DNA of 64,000 nucleotides from Halanaerobium praevalens DSM 2228 (GCF_000165465.1 NC_017455.1:1488001-1552000); one strand, 5' to 3'. Counted from the stretch's first letter, positions 27,460-36,912 are shown. The notes: generated by a model not told the origin, from the sequence alone. Made by a program: numbers and translations.

Positions 27460-28324
27460 CTATTTATTTTCAATCAAACCTAGTTCTTCAGAAATATCTT
27501 TTGTTAATTTTGCAAATGCTTTTTTATTATAATTTTTTTCATCAATGTAATTATCTACAATCATTCTTATGATGTCTTCTTTACTATTAAAAAGTTCTCC
27601 ATAATATTGTTCATATAAATCATTAATTCTTGTATTGTTATATATTATTGATTTTTTTTATTAATTCAGCTATATGATTTTTATGTGAATTATACAATTC
27701 TTTAATTTTAAAAATTTCTGCATTATTTTTAGCTTTTCTAATTAAGTCTTTATCTGATTCCTTTTTTATACTTTCCTTAAAATTAATTTCAAATTGTTCA
27801 GAATCCCCATAAAAGAAATCTAAATCATATTTTAGGTCTTCATTATTTGTCTTTTGATTTTCTTTAATTTTGATTGTAAATTTCAAATTATCTCCAAACC
27901 CACTTTCATATGGATGTAAATTTTTTTTATATTTAAATTCTTTTGACCCCTTTAGATTTGAATTGCATACATGACAACTTGGAATTAAATTATAAAATGA
28001 TAATGCAAAGTATGGATGACGCTTTTTATCAAAAAAATGATCTAATTCTGCTCTTACTTTACCGCTAGAAGAATAATAAGTAGTAATATATTGTCGATTA
28101 CAATATGGGCATACATTTAAATTTAGTTCTTTAGTAAGTTGGTAAGCTCTCCACCTATTAGGTTTATTTTTTTTAGGACCTAGTCTACTAAATTTATCAT
28201 AATCAAATATTTTATTTAATTCTCTATTTATAGTAGAATTTTTCTTTTTTATTTTTTTTCTTATCTTTGGAAATTTATTATTGATTTTATTAATAAATTT
28301 ATTTAAAACATCAGGTCTCCCCAT
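27460..28324 (-). pseudogene. HNH endonuclease with C-terminal frameshift
   Basis: The 228-residue main frame (28324-27638) holds a zinc-HNH nuclease: CPYCNRQYITT, ELDHFFDKKRHPYFAL and IPSCHVCNSNLKGS, similar to the PtuB/retron-associated HNH nucleases. It stops after KKINNI. A shift within the T8 run 27652-27659 restores about 60 further residues (IYNNTRINDLYEQYY to LGLIENK, stop 27460). The catalytic part is unaffected, so the shorter product could still work. Single gene of cassette 4. Confidence 0.75.
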
Positions 28325-28418
28325 AATTACATCTCTTATATTACTTATAAGATAAGAATAAAATCTTTTTTCTACATTATTATCTTTTCCCTTTTTTGCT
28401 GATGTTTAATCATTATTG

Positions 28419-28553
28419 CACATAACGTTACTGGGATTTGCGCTCGTGCCTGGTTCCGCCAGGAACTGGCGTAAAGCTTGCTTTTTCATATTCATGATTG
28501 GTTAACCTGCAAGCTTTATGACAGAAGGCATGACGCTAATCCCATGTTATACG
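28419..28553 (-). repeat. attC-like site 5 (type A)
   Basis: Boxes CACATAAC and GTTATACG; TGGGATTTGCGC pairs with GCGC-type TGACGCTAATCCCA; inner GGTTCCGCCAGGAAC and AGCTTGC/GCAAGCT pairings. Confidence 0.85.
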
Positions 28554-28566
28554 CTGTAGCACAGCT

Positions 28567-29310
28567 TTACTTTTGTACTATCCAGAATCGGCACTCAGTT
28601 GAAAACTCTTTAACTTCTTTATTTTCTTTAAATAGATCTTCTCTATAAAAATCTTCTATTAGCTTCCAGCCTGTTTCTTCTAAACATTCTATTATCTCTT
28701 CTCGGTTTGGAAAATGTATAAATAAATCTCTATCATCATTATCCGATGGCAGGATCTTATCGCCATATTCATAAGTTCTTTTATCCTGTTTGCCTTCTTT
28801 CCAGGTCTTTTCTTCTTTTTCCCAGAACTCCTTAAAGTTCTCGTTATTTTCGCGATCATGAGTTGTAAAAATAAAAATACCATTTTCGGTCAAAACTCTT
28901 TTTATTTCTTTTAATGCTTTAATTCTATTTTTTCTCTCTGGTATCTGCATCAATCCATTAAATGAGAACAATGCTTGATCAAAAGAATTATCTTCAAAGT
29001 TTAAGTCAGTTGCATCTCCAACTATAAATTCAATTTCAGTCTTTTTTTCTTTATTTATTGTTTTAGCTGCAGATATCATTTCTGGAGTTAAATCTAAACC
29101 TATGATATTTTTATAACCCATTTCATAAAGGTTAAATGTTGTTCTTCCTGCTCCACAACCCACATCTAATATTGATTTATTCTTATCAAAATACTTATTG
29201 ATTACATATTTTTCTGATTCCCATAATCCAATATTTTCAATGGCATTACTATAGTTTTCTATAGCCTTTTCAAAAGATTTTTTAACAAAGTTCTTGGTTA
29301 TTTTCTGCAT
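28567..29310 (-). CDS. Class I SAM-dependent methyltransferase (copy 1, intact)
   Basis: 247 residues. SAM motif I ILDVGCGAGRTTFNL at about residue 48, acidic GLDLTPEM after it, and FIVGDATDLNFEDNSFDQALFSFNG. Type-11 methyltransferase fold; small-molecule or tRNA-like substrate not predictable. GGGGGATAAT precedes the ATG. Same cassette as at 48135 (a frameshifted copy), with the same attC flanks GTTATACG/CGTATAAC. Confidence 0.87.
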   Translation of the reverse strand: MQKITKNFVKKSFEKAIENYSNAIENIGLWESEKYVINKYFDKNKSILDVGCGAGRTTFNLYEMGYKNIIGLDLTPEMISAAKTINKEKKTEIEFIVGDATDLNFEDNSFDQALFSFNGLMQIPERKNRIKALKEIKRVLTENGIFIFTTHDRENNENFKEFWEKEEKTWKEGKQDKRTYEYGDKILPSDNDDRDLFIHFPNREEIIECLEETGWKLIEDFYREDLFKENKEVKEFSTECRFWIVQK

Positions 29311-29366
29311 ATTATCCCCCAGATTCAGTTAGTGTTTATGTAAAAGAAGCTCTTGCTGTGCTATTG

Positions 29367-29553
29367 CGTATAACGTCCTGAGCATTTGCGACGTGGCTGT
29401 CCTTGCTCTCTAAGGTTGGCGCATCTCTTGCCTTTCCTCTTCATTTTTAGCTTAAACAACTGCAAGAGATGTGACAAAAGCCATGTCCCGAAGGGCGACG
29501 GCCGTTTTAAAGAAATATTTTAGACTAAGTCAGCGCCAATGCTCTGGTATATG
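29367..29553 (-). repeat. attC-like site 6 (type B, long)
   Basis: Boxes CGTATAAC and GGTATATG, the second with a T-to-G change at the cleavage dinucleotide. GAGCATTTGCG pairs with CGCCAATGCTC; inner GCATCTCTTGC/GCAAGAGATG. The mutated box may block recombination. Confidence 0.8.
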
Positions 29554-29870
29554 CTGTAATAACTTGCCGCGTTAAAAACTATTCCCTACTTAAATTTACT
29601 GACTTCTGAAATTAACTTTTAACCAGCAAAAAAGTTCATAAATTCTGTACTATATTAAATCTTCACGAAGTGCGTGAAGATCGAACAGTGACTAATTTAC
29701 TCTCTGATATATGTAAATAACTTTGTAAATTATAATCGCCCAAGTCTATTGTTAAAACCACTGAAAACTTACAATTACTATTTCCTTCATTTGCAGGAGT
29801 AAATCCATGCCAGTTAGCGATGATCCAACCCTATCTCTTCTCTCTTTTTGCTGATGTTCAGTTATTATTG
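29554..29870 (-). other. Gene-less 330-bp cassette, copy 1
   Basis: No gene with a start codon. Hairpin ATCTTCACG/CGTGAAGAT at 29659-29681, TTGCAG-type repeat and the shared CATCAGCAA tail. On the minus strand an open frame of ~55 codons without a start (ANWHGFTPANEG, then LGDYNLQSYLHISESKLVTV) is unbroken here. Confidence 0.7.
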
Positions 29871-29967
29871 CATATAACGTCCCTGGGATTTAAGAAGTTT
29901 ATGAGGACTGCCCTTGCCGAATAAATTTGCATGGAGCGCAGCGGAATCTTTAATCCCATGTTATGTG
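29871..29967 (-). repeat. attC-like site 7 (type C, short)
   Basis: Boxes CATATAAC and GTTATGTG; TGGGATTTAAGAAG pairs with TCTTTAATCCCA. The shortest site (97 bp). Confidence 0.82.
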
Positions 29968-29989
29968 AAGTCGGTTTTTTTAAAAAAAT

Positions 29990-30736
29990 CTATAAGTCAC
30001 TAAAAGGATGTTTTGAAATATAGTTCATCATTCGGTTTAAAGATTCATTAATTGTAAATGCACCACCTTCATAATCAAACATTGTTGCAGTTATTTCTTT
30101 TAAAAAACCTGACTTTTCAATTCTTGTTAATAAAAATATTAGATCTTGTTCATCAATATGTAATTCTTCCATAACTTTTTCTTTAGCATTTATTCTATTG
30201 GATTTTTGTAAATCATTTTCTTCATTATCAAGATTATTATCTTTTTTGTAACAATTATAAAAGATATAAATAACTTTAACTTCAAGAGGAGATAATGATT
30301 CTAATGAATATATATATTCTTCAGGCCTAAATTCTCCATTATTCTTAACAGATATTATATTAGTTAAAATCATTACATTCATAATAATTTTTTCTCGACT
30401 TCGAGTTTTTATTGTTGAATCTATCGCACTGTTAAACATATCATGAAATTCTTCTGTTTCTGTCCATTTTAATTTTTCATTAAACTCTTTTTCATCCAGA
30501 CGGTTTTCGATTATTTTTAATGATTTATAAAATAATATCAAAAACATATGCATTCTTTTTTCTTTATATTTTGTACCAATTCTTGCTATGACTCCATCTA
30601 TTATTGGTCCCACAATAGGTATAAGTTCAACAATTGATCTTATAAGATCATCATCAGAATAAATTGAGGGAAGATTTTCCTCTGAAACTAAATCTTCAAA
30701 TTCTTTCTCTGACATATTTAAAATATTTTCTTTCAA
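29990..30736 (-). CDS. Cassette protein of unknown function
   Basis: 248 residues, start TTG at 30736 behind GGAGGAATAATT. A hydrophobic, glycine-containing stretch (IVELIPIVGPIIDGVIARIG, ~36-55) near the N-terminus is followed by charged helices, and the last third looks like a winged-helix fold (MEELHIDEQDLIFLLTRIEKSGFLKEI). No family recognised. The only gene of cassette 7. Confidence 0.6.
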   Translation of the reverse strand: MKENILNMSEKEFEDLVSEENLPSIYSDDDLIRSIVELIPIVGPIIDGVIARIGTKYKEKRMHMFLILFYKSLKIIENRLDEKEFNEKLKWTETEEFHDMFNSAIDSTIKTRSREKIIMNVMILTNIISVKNNGEFRPEEYIYSLESLSPLEVKVIYIFYNCYKKDNNLDNEENDLQKSNRINAKEKVMEELHIDEQDLIFLLTRIEKSGFLKEITATMFDYEGGAFTINESLNRMMNYISKHPFSDL

Positions 30737-30786
30737 AATTATTCCTCCAAACTTTTTATAATAATACTTATTTTCTTAACCGATTT

Positions 30787-30900
30787 CACATAACGTATCC
30801 GTATTGCCGAAGTCCATCAACCCTTAGATAGCTCCTATCTTGGGTTGATGGATTTGGGTGCAGTGACGAAGGAACGAAACCGGCAATATATTGTTATATG
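30787..30900 (-). repeat. attC-like site 8 (type E)
   Basis: Boxes CACATAAC and GTTATATG; stem TATTGCCG/CGGCAATA, then TCCATCAACCC/GGGTTGATGGA. Distinct sequence from all other sites but the same layout. Confidence 0.75.
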
Positions 30901-30995
30901 ATGTTGCACGCGGGCTATAGTAGCTAGATTTATATCTAAATAATTTTATAACTTCATCATTTTTTGTCTAATTTCTTTTGGTGTATAGATTTCTT

Positions 30996-31766
30996 TTATT
31001 TAATAACTTTCCCTACAATCTTATCAAATCTACTATCCATGCAGACACTAATATCAGTTGTAATAAATTTACCTTTATAAAAAAGACTAAATATTGTAGC
31101 TGGAGTGGGAGCATTTTTTGCTTCTTTCATTGTTTCAAGTTTTATTGTTTTTATTTTTAAATTTCTTTTTTCAGCTGTTTCAGTCAAAGATTTCTTGACA
31201 TGATATTCTGAATAAGGACAACGATTAGTATAATAAGCTACATATCCCTCTTTTTCAGAACACTCTCCACTTTTCACTGTTTCTCTAAACTTTGGGTTGT
31301 TAGCTTTTTTAGAAAAATCTAATGAAATTAGAATGAACCCGGAAGTGATTTCATCACATACTTCAAATCCCTGTTTAAGTAGCCATTTGCTATCACTCAT
31401 AAAATGAAATTTTTTCTTGCCAACAACAGTAACTAAACCATCTCTTCCCTGTTTTTTAGCATCCGTAATTGTTTGCTGTAGCAGGGCTTTTCCATGTCCA
31501 CTTTTTTTATATTTACCAGAAACCCAAAAACAGCCAATATGCATATAATTTGGAGCAATAATCGGTACCCAGGCTTTTTCTGCCGGTCCATATTCTATAA
31601 ATACTTTTGCTCGTTCATCTAATCGCAAAAAAGTATACCCATTATCAAATTGCTCCTCTAACCACTGTTTTTTTAGTTCATAACTTTCCGAACATTTTTT
31701 GTCCGAAAAAGCACAGCAAATATGTTCATTTTCAATATTATTTTGATCAAGTTTAATATACCCCAT
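30996..31766 (-). CDS. GNAT acetyltransferase with YoaP-like C-terminal domain
   Basis: 256 residues. An N-terminal acetyltransferase (HIGCFWVSGKYKKSGHGKALLQQ is the acetyl-CoA loop) is joined to a C-terminal YoaP-type domain with a NRCPYSEYH motif (~195), a thioredoxin-like cysteine region. YoaP proteins are uncharacterised. Third gene of the largest ordinary cassette, after the WYL regulator and a zinc-ribbon protein. Confidence 0.75.
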   Translation of the reverse strand: MGYIKLDQNNIENEHICCAFSDKKCSESYELKKQWLEEQFDNGYTFLRLDERAKVFIEYGPAEKAWVPIIAPNYMHIGCFWVSGKYKKSGHGKALLQQTITDAKKQGRDGLVTVVGKKKFHFMSDSKWLLKQGFEVCDEITSGFILISLDFSKKANNPKFRETVKSGECSEKEGYVAYYTNRCPYSEYHVKKSLTETAEKRNLKIKTIKLETMKEAKNAPTPATIFSLFYKGKFITTDISVCMDSRFDKIVGKVIK

Positions 31767-31810
31767 TTTTTTACCCCCATCTTCTTATTTAAGTCACCAA
31801 TCATTAACTA

Positions 31811-32074
31811 TTATTTTTTCCATCTCTCTAGTTTTGGAATACTCCGAGTAAATATCCAAGCAATAATTTTTGGCATTCCTTGTTCTTTCATTTTTTCAAT
31901 ACAGAATGATTGCATTTTTTGTGGAGTATCAATTTCAGGACTTGTAAATTCACCATTTTGATAGCAATAAGAACAGTATTTCTTACTTTTTGAACGGTTT
32001 TTTTCAGTTCCTCCTTTTTGAGGATCATTACTCATTGGCATACCACAGCTCTGACAATATTTGTAGTCTTTCAT
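31811..32074 (-). CDS. Zinc-ribbon protein
   Basis: 87 residues from the ATG at 32074 behind AAAGGTGGTGAC (a TTG seven codons upstream is less likely). Two cysteine pairs, CQSCGMPM and CSYCYQNGEF, form a treble-clef-like zinc ribbon typical of the PF12674 group. The function is unknown. It is often found beside WYL regulators or GNAT genes, as here. Confidence 0.75.
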   Translation of the reverse strand: MKDYKYCQSCGMPMSNDPQKGGTEKNRSKSKKYCSYCYQNGEFTSPEIDTPQKMQSFCIEKMKEQGMPKIIAWIFTRSIPKLERWKK

Positions 32075-32148
32075 TTTTGTCACCACCTTTAACAATTAGT
32101 TGTTAACTATATTATAAGGGAAGAAACCTGACAACACTATGTCAGGTA

Positions 32149-33081
32149 TTATTTATAAACATCAAAAACTCTTTTTCCTTGCTCTTTAATTATTTTTCGC
32201 AAATAAAATGGCTCTAATATCTCTATTTTATCACCAAAACTCAAAATAAAACTATAAAGCCATTCATCCTCTGTAAAACTCACCTTAACTAATAAAGTTC
32301 CATCTTCTTCAAATATAATATCATCTTCATTAAAATATTCCTCTATCTGCAACTTAACTTCAGGCTTAAATCTCATAACTAAGTTAATTGTTTTTCGTTT
32401 ACTTTGTATGTTTTCTGTCAAAAAACTTTCTTCAAACTCCCTATCTTTTCTCTTAAACTTTTCCTTTAAAATCTTTAGTTCCTTTATTCGATATATTTTA
32501 AAGAATCTATAATCCGCTCTTAATCTGCAATAGCCATAAAGATACCAGGAATTCCCCCTTAAAACTAAAGTCATTGCTTCAACTATTCTTGTCGTACTTA
32601 CTCCTTTTAAATCTGTATAAGAAAAATTTAAAAGTATATTTTTATCTATAGCTTTTTCTATCAAATCAATCTTATTTTTCTCTATATTATTAATTCCCCA
32701 AGGATTAAAATCAATAAAATATTTCTTGTTCTTCTCCATCCTTTCTTTTTCAAAATCAGGAATTAACACTTTTATTTTTTCTTTAATATCTTTAAATTCT
32801 CTTTTATTAAGTGTTGTATTTAACCCTTCTAAAGCAACTAAAATAGAATTCATTTCGTCACAATTTAAAATCTGCTTATCAATCTTATAATTATCAATAA
32901 TACTATATCCGCCATTAGAACCCTGATAAGAAATAATAGGAACGCCAGCCTGGTTAATAGCTTCTAAATCACGATAAATAGTCCTTACTGATACCTCAAA
33001 ATAATCTGCTAGCTCTTTAGCAGTGACTTTTTTGCGATTCATTAAATACATTACTATCGCTAATAACCTATATAATTTCAA
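32149..33081 (-). CDS. DeoR/YafY-type HTH regulator with WYL domain
   Basis: 310 residues, start TTG behind GGAGGAATAAAAA. N-terminal winged HTH (KVTAKELADYFEVSVRTIYRDLEAINQAGVPI) with a following WYL domain (SWYLYGYCRLRADYRFFKIYRI) and C-terminal extension. WYL domains bind nucleic acid or nucleotide ligands. First gene of the three-gene cassette 8, probably controlling the two genes below and itself. Confidence 0.88.
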   Translation of the reverse strand: MKLYRLLAIVMYLMNRKKVTAKELADYFEVSVRTIYRDLEAINQAGVPIISYQGSNGGYSIIDNYKIDKQILNCDEMNSILVALEGLNTTLNKREFKDIKEKIKVLIPDFEKERMEKNKKYFIDFNPWGINNIEKNKIDLIEKAIDKNILLNFSYTDLKGVSTTRIVEAMTLVLRGNSWYLYGYCRLRADYRFFKIYRIKELKILKEKFKRKDREFEESFLTENIQSKRKTINLVMRFKPEVKLQIEEYFNEDDIIFEEDGTLLVKVSFTEDEWLYSFILSFGDKIEILEPFYLRKIIKEQGKRVFDVYK

Positions 33082-33158
33082 TTTTTATTCCTCCATTAAA
33101 ATATATTAGTTCATTATCAAATATTAAATTTCATTTATATAAAATTAGTGTGCAATGT

Positions 33159-33292
33159 CATATAACGTTACTGGGATTTGCGCTTGTGCCTGGTTCCGTA
33201 GGAACTGGCGTAAAGCTTGCCTTTTCATATCCGTAATTGGTTAGCTTGAAAGCTTTATGACAGAAGGCATGACGCCAATCCCATGTTATCGG
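33159..33292 (-). repeat. attC-like site 9 (type A)
   Basis: Boxes CATATAAC and GTTATCGG; TGGGATTTGCGC core, GTTCCGTAGGAAC and AAGCTTGC repeats. Confidence 0.85.
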
Positions 33293-33306
33293 AAGTTTAT
33301 TTATTC

Positions 33307-34227
33307 TTATAATAAACCATAGCCAAATAAATCTTTTACTCTTTCTCTTTCCTTTTCAGTCATTTCTCTTAATACCTTTTGTCCTATTGCTGTAAAAAAA
33401 TGTTTAATTTTTCATCTGTAACATCAGTAATAATATTAGTATTATCCTTATAAATATTCATGATACCAAATAGATATCTTAAATATACTGTAGGTTTAAT
33501 TATATCACCAATATCTTCCCAAGAGCTTGTAAAACCAGAATCAACATAATTTTTTTCTAATTTTCTATCGCATTCACCCTTACAAGCCCAATATATATCT
33601 TTATAAATAGTTTTTTCTATTTCTGAATCTTCATTACGTTCAACTTTTTTTACAAAAACTATATTGCTTCCATATTGGTTATTATATAAATCAGGAAGTA
33701 GATCTTTACCACAAACACTACACTCTAAAGGTAAATATTCATCTACTATTAGATGTAAGGGTTTGATTTCTTTATAGTTTTCAGGTAAATACCTCATTAA
33801 AAGTTTTGAAAACCCTATTCTAATTAAATAGTTTTCAATAAGTTTATGATCAAATATTTTATAGTCTTTAATATTTTTATTATTTTTTAGATCAAATAAA
33901 CGCTTATTTAAATTAGAAGATGCTATAGTAGAATAAAAGCCAATAAAACCATCTGCTTTAAAACTTCTTACCCGTTCCAAAATATTTTGTTCATTACTTT
34001 TCATTTACTGCTCTATTACTATTAGCAAAGTTTTTACAACTAACTAACCATTTGAATTTATATTTACCTAAATTGCCTGATATTTCTTCAGATACAAGTA
34101 TATCTTTTCCATGATCATTTCCTCTATCTGGAGTTGATTCTATATAAAAACCTACTTCTTGAAGAAAATCTCGAGCAAATAACTCCCATACTTCTCCATC
34201 TGGATCCAATTCACTAAAATCAATCAT
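33307..34227 (-). pseudogene. Restriction endonuclease (Mrr-like), two frameshifts
   Basis: Three frame segments rebuild one protein. 34227-33994 (77 aa) gives the nuclease core: WELFARDFLQEVGF, PDRGNDHGKDILV and WLVSCKNFA (D...E/Q..K-type PD-(D/E)xK pattern). A lost A near 34000 leads into NEQNILERVRSFKADGFIGFYSTI (206-aa segment) with a CxxC...CxxxC zinc site (ECSVCGKDL, CKGECDRK). A second slip at the A7 run near 33395 leads to HFFTAIGQKVLREMTEKE and stop at 33307. Probably a lost type IV/II defence gene; the homology is clear, the substrate is not. Confidence 0.7.
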
Positions 34228-34256
34228 ATATTATGCACCTCATTTTAAATAAATTT

Positions 34257-34390
34257 CCGATAACGTCCCTGGGATTTGCGCTCGTGACTGGTTCCGTAGG
34301 AACTGGCGTAAAGCTTGCGTTTTCATACCCGTAATTGGTTAAATTGCAAGCTTTATGACAGAAGTCATGACGCCAATCCCATGTTATATG
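34257..34390 (-). repeat. attC-like site 10 (type A)
   Basis: Boxes CCGATAAC and GTTATATG; TGGGATTTGCGC core with GTTCCGTAGGAAC. Confidence 0.85.
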
Positions 34391-34526
34391 ATGCCGTAGC
34401 TTTATCTATTAATTTATCAATTATTAACTTACTTCATGCAAAAGAAAAAAATCCCTGCATTTATACAGTAAATGTTTTTATATAAACTTAATTTTAAATT
34501 TTTACTTCCTTTTATAACATATATGT

Positions 34527-34534
34527 GATATAAT
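34527..34534 (+). promoter_or_regulatory. Likely -10 region of the toxin-antitoxin promoter
   Basis: TATAATAA-like -10 about 30 bases before the toxin ATG; an ACATATATGT palindrome just upstream may be the antitoxin operator. No convincing -35 seen. Confidence 0.4.
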
Positions 34535-34561
34535 AAATTTAGAAATTGGAGTGAATAGATT

Positions 34562-34897
34562 ATGTATAAAATTAAGTATTATGCAAAAAATAATAAATCT
34601 CCAGTAATTGAATTTATTAAAAAACAGTCAGCTAAAGAAAAAGCTAAAATTCTAAGAGAAATAGAACTTCTAGAAGAATTTGGTCTATTCCTTGGTATGC
34701 CCCATCTTAAAAAGTTAAAAGGATATGATGATCTCTGGGAATTACGAATAAAGCATAGTTCTAATATATTTAGGGTTTTCTTTTTAAATTATCAGGATGG
34801 TATCTTCGTTCTTTTGCATATCTTTAAGAAGAAATCTAATAAAACTCCACAGAGAGAAATAGATATTGCGCTTAACAGACTTAATTCTATCAAGTGA
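34562..34897 (+). CDS. higB: RelE/HigB-type toxin
   Basis: 111 residues of the RelE/HigB ribosome-dependent mRNA interferase fold: KKQSAKEKAKILREIELLEEFG, LKKLKGYDDLWELRIKHSSNIFRVFF and FVLLHIFKKKSNKTPQREIDIA, the classical Gp49/HigB pattern. The start ATG follows TTGGAGTG. It runs opposite to every other cassette gene, with its own promoter and terminator, and precedes its antitoxin by 10 bases. Confidence 0.88.
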   Translation: MYKIKYYAKNNKSPVIEFIKKQSAKEKAKILREIELLEEFGLFLGMPHLKKLKGYDDLWELRIKHSSNIFRVFFLNYQDGIFVLLHIFKKKSNKTPQREIDIALNRLNSIK

Positions 34898-34907
34898 GGT
34901 GAAAAAA

Positions 34908-35186
34908 ATGGAACTTATAGATCATAAAGAACTTAAAAATGAACTTTTTGAATCTGAAAAAATTAAGGAAGAATATGAAAAACTGAATGTTATGTATGAA
35001 ATCAAAAAACAAATAATTAGGTATAGAATTGAAAATAATTTAACTCAGAAAGAATTAGCAGATAGAATAGGAACTAAACAGTCTGCTATTTCCAGACTAG
35101 AAAATGACGATTATAATCCGAGTGTTGAATTTCTTGATAAAGTTGCTCACGCATTTGGTAAAAAACTTGAAATCAGATTTAATTAA
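34908..35186 (+). CDS. higA: HigA-type HTH antitoxin
   Basis: 92 residues, start ATG 34908 behind GAGGTGAAAA just after the toxin stop; the longer frame from 34866 lies inside the toxin gene. A Cro/CI HTH (NNLTQKELADRIGTKQSAISRLENDDYNPSVEFL) binds DNA, and the N-terminal acidic helix (ELKNELFESEKIKEEYEK) probably contacts the toxin. It should neutralise HigB and repress the pair. Confidence 0.88.
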   Translation: MELIDHKELKNELFESEKIKEEYEKLNVMYEIKKQIIRYRIENNLTQKELADRIGTKQSAISRLENDDYNPSVEFLDKVAHAFGKKLEIRFN

Positions 35187-35219
35187 CAGTGCTGAAAGTT
35201 TTGTAGCACTGTTTTTTTA
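35186..35219 (+). terminator. Rho-independent terminator of the toxin-antitoxin pair
   Basis: ACAGTGCT pairs with AGCACTGT and is followed by seven T. It isolates the plus-strand pair from the array. Confidence 0.88.
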
Positions 35220-35259
35220 TTTGACAAGTTTTTAGTTATTAAAGCTTTTGCTACGGTTT

Positions 35260-35392
35260 CATATAACGTTCCTGGGATTTGCGCTTGTGCCTGATTCCGT
35301 AGGAACTGGCGTAAAGCTTGCTTTTTCATATCCATATTGGTTAGCCTGCAAGCTTTATGACAGAAGGCATGACGCCAATCCCATGTTAGCCG
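35260..35392 (-). repeat. attC-like site 11 (type A)
   Basis: Boxes CATATAAC and GTTAGCCG; TGGGATTTGCGC core. Confidence 0.85.
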
Positions 35393-35407
35393 AAGTTAGT
35401 TATGGAT

Positions 35408-36430
35408 CTAATCTAAATCTTCTTTAATTATATTTTGGCTAAAATATAAATTATCTGTTTTATCTTTTTGTATTTGATTTTTAATAATATATTCTATTTC
35501 TTTATCTGATTTCTCAAGGCTGAAAAAAACTATACACATATTTTTTCCATAATCTAAGTACTTTTGCAGATTAATTTTATAAACATATCTACTTTGTACG
35601 TTATTTAATAAAAAAGCTTCTTTTAATAAAAAATTCTCAAATCCTTTCTCTTCTTTTGGTTTTTGTTTAACTGTTATATTTGACATTAAAAAATCATCTT
35701 TATTAATAGTTATCTCAGTATTTTCTTTTTTATCTTTTTCTTGTGTAAAGTGTATAAAAGTCTCCTCTGGAATTTTGTTGTTATAAGTTATCTCTAAAAA
35801 TTCATCACTAAATTCTAAGATAATATTTCCATCAAATACATCTTGCATTAAGAAAACCCCGAAGTAAAAAACATAAACAGATAATAATAAGCAAAGTACA
35901 GTATATAAAATTAAATACCACTTATTTTTTAATACATCACTTGTTATATTAGTAATTGATTTTATAAATTTCTTCTTGTTGCAAATTAATATTATTAAAA
36001 TAATAATTATTGTTGATATTAAGATAATAATATTGAAGTATGTAAATAAATTATAAATAACAAATAAAATTAATATGGTTAAATTTAATATTATATATAG
36101 TTTAAAGACATTAAAAATTTCTATGAATTTTTCTTCAGCTTTTATTATTTTTTCTTTGTTTTTATTATCGTGGTTTAAAACTAAACCAGTTAATTCATAA
36201 TAACAATATTGTAATAATAAATATAATAAAATAAAACCAGAAGTAATAATAGTTGAAGTAATAATATGTTCAATACTAAACCCACTTTTTACATAAAATC
36301 TTTGTCGAAATATTTTCATTAAAAAAACAGATATATTTTTGTATATTACCCAAAAACCACCAAATGTTGTTATAACTAAAACTAACCTTGATAGTCGCTT
36401 ATTATAAGTTAGTACTTCTTCTTTTGACAT
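35408..36430 (-). CDS. Membrane protein of unknown function
   Basis: 340 residues from ATG 36430 behind GAAGGAGTTATA; a longer frame to 36532 only reads through the attC. TM helices near residues 17-36, 58-80, 115-160 (two) and 172-195, then a soluble, probably extracytoplasmic C-terminus (~200-340) rich in Glu/Lys and aromatic residues. No family recognised. Sole gene of cassette 11. Confidence 0.65.
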   Translation of the reverse strand: MSKEEVLTYNKRLSRLVLVITTFGGFWVIYKNISVFLMKIFRQRFYVKSGFSIEHIITSTIITSGFILLYLLLQYCYYELTGLVLNHDNKNKEKIIKAEEKFIEIFNVFKLYIILNLTILILFVIYNLFTYFNIIILISTIIIILIILICNKKKFIKSITNITSDVLKNKWYLILYTVLCLLLSVYVFYFGVFLMQDVFDGNIILEFSDEFLEITYNNKIPEETFIHFTQEKDKKENTEITINKDDFLMSNITVKQKPKEEKGFENFLLKEAFLLNNVQSRYVYKINLQKYLDYGKNMCIVFFSLEKSDKEIEYIIKNQIQKDKTDNLYFSQNIIKEDLD

Positions 36431-36456
36431 TATTATAACTCCTTCGTAACTAATTT

Positions 36457-36589
36457 CGGCTAACGTCCCTGGGATTTGCGCTTGTGCCTGATTCCTTAGG
36501 AACTGGCGTAAAGCTTGCTTTTTCATATCCATATTGGTTAGCCTGCAAGCTTTATGACAGAAGGCATGGCGCTAATCCCATGTTATATG
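36457..36589 (-). repeat. attC-like site 12 (type A)
   Basis: Boxes CGGCTAAC and GTTATATG; TGGGATTTGCGC/GCGCTAATCCCA. Confidence 0.85.
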
Positions 36590-36912
36590 ATGTAATAATT
36601 TGCTGCGTAAAAAGTTACTCACTACTTCAACTTACTGAATTCTGATATTAACTCTTAACCAGCAAATAAATTCATGAATTCTATACTATATGAAATCTTC
36701 ACGAAGTGCGTGAAGATTAAACAGTGACTAATTTACCTTCTGATATATGTAAATAATTATATAAATTATAATCGCCCAAGTCTATTGTTAAAGCCACTTG
36801 AAACCTGCAATTAGTATTTTCTTCATTTGCAGGAGTTATTTCATATCAGTTAGAGGTGCCCCAACCCTTCTTTTATCTCTTTCTCTTATTTGTTGATGTT
36901 TAATTATTATTT
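36590..36912 (-). other. Gene-less 330-bp cassette, copy 2
   Basis: Same family as at 29554. Hairpin ATCTTCACG/CGTGAAGAT intact; the residual frame has a TGA early on. A short frame KHQQIREKD-type (IIKHQQIRERDKRRVGAP) lies at its 5' end. Confidence 0.7.

Noticed and set aside
28692-28883. 63-aa frames inside the methyltransferase genes (also 48260-48451)
   Set aside because: Out-of-frame shadows that vary with the true gene.
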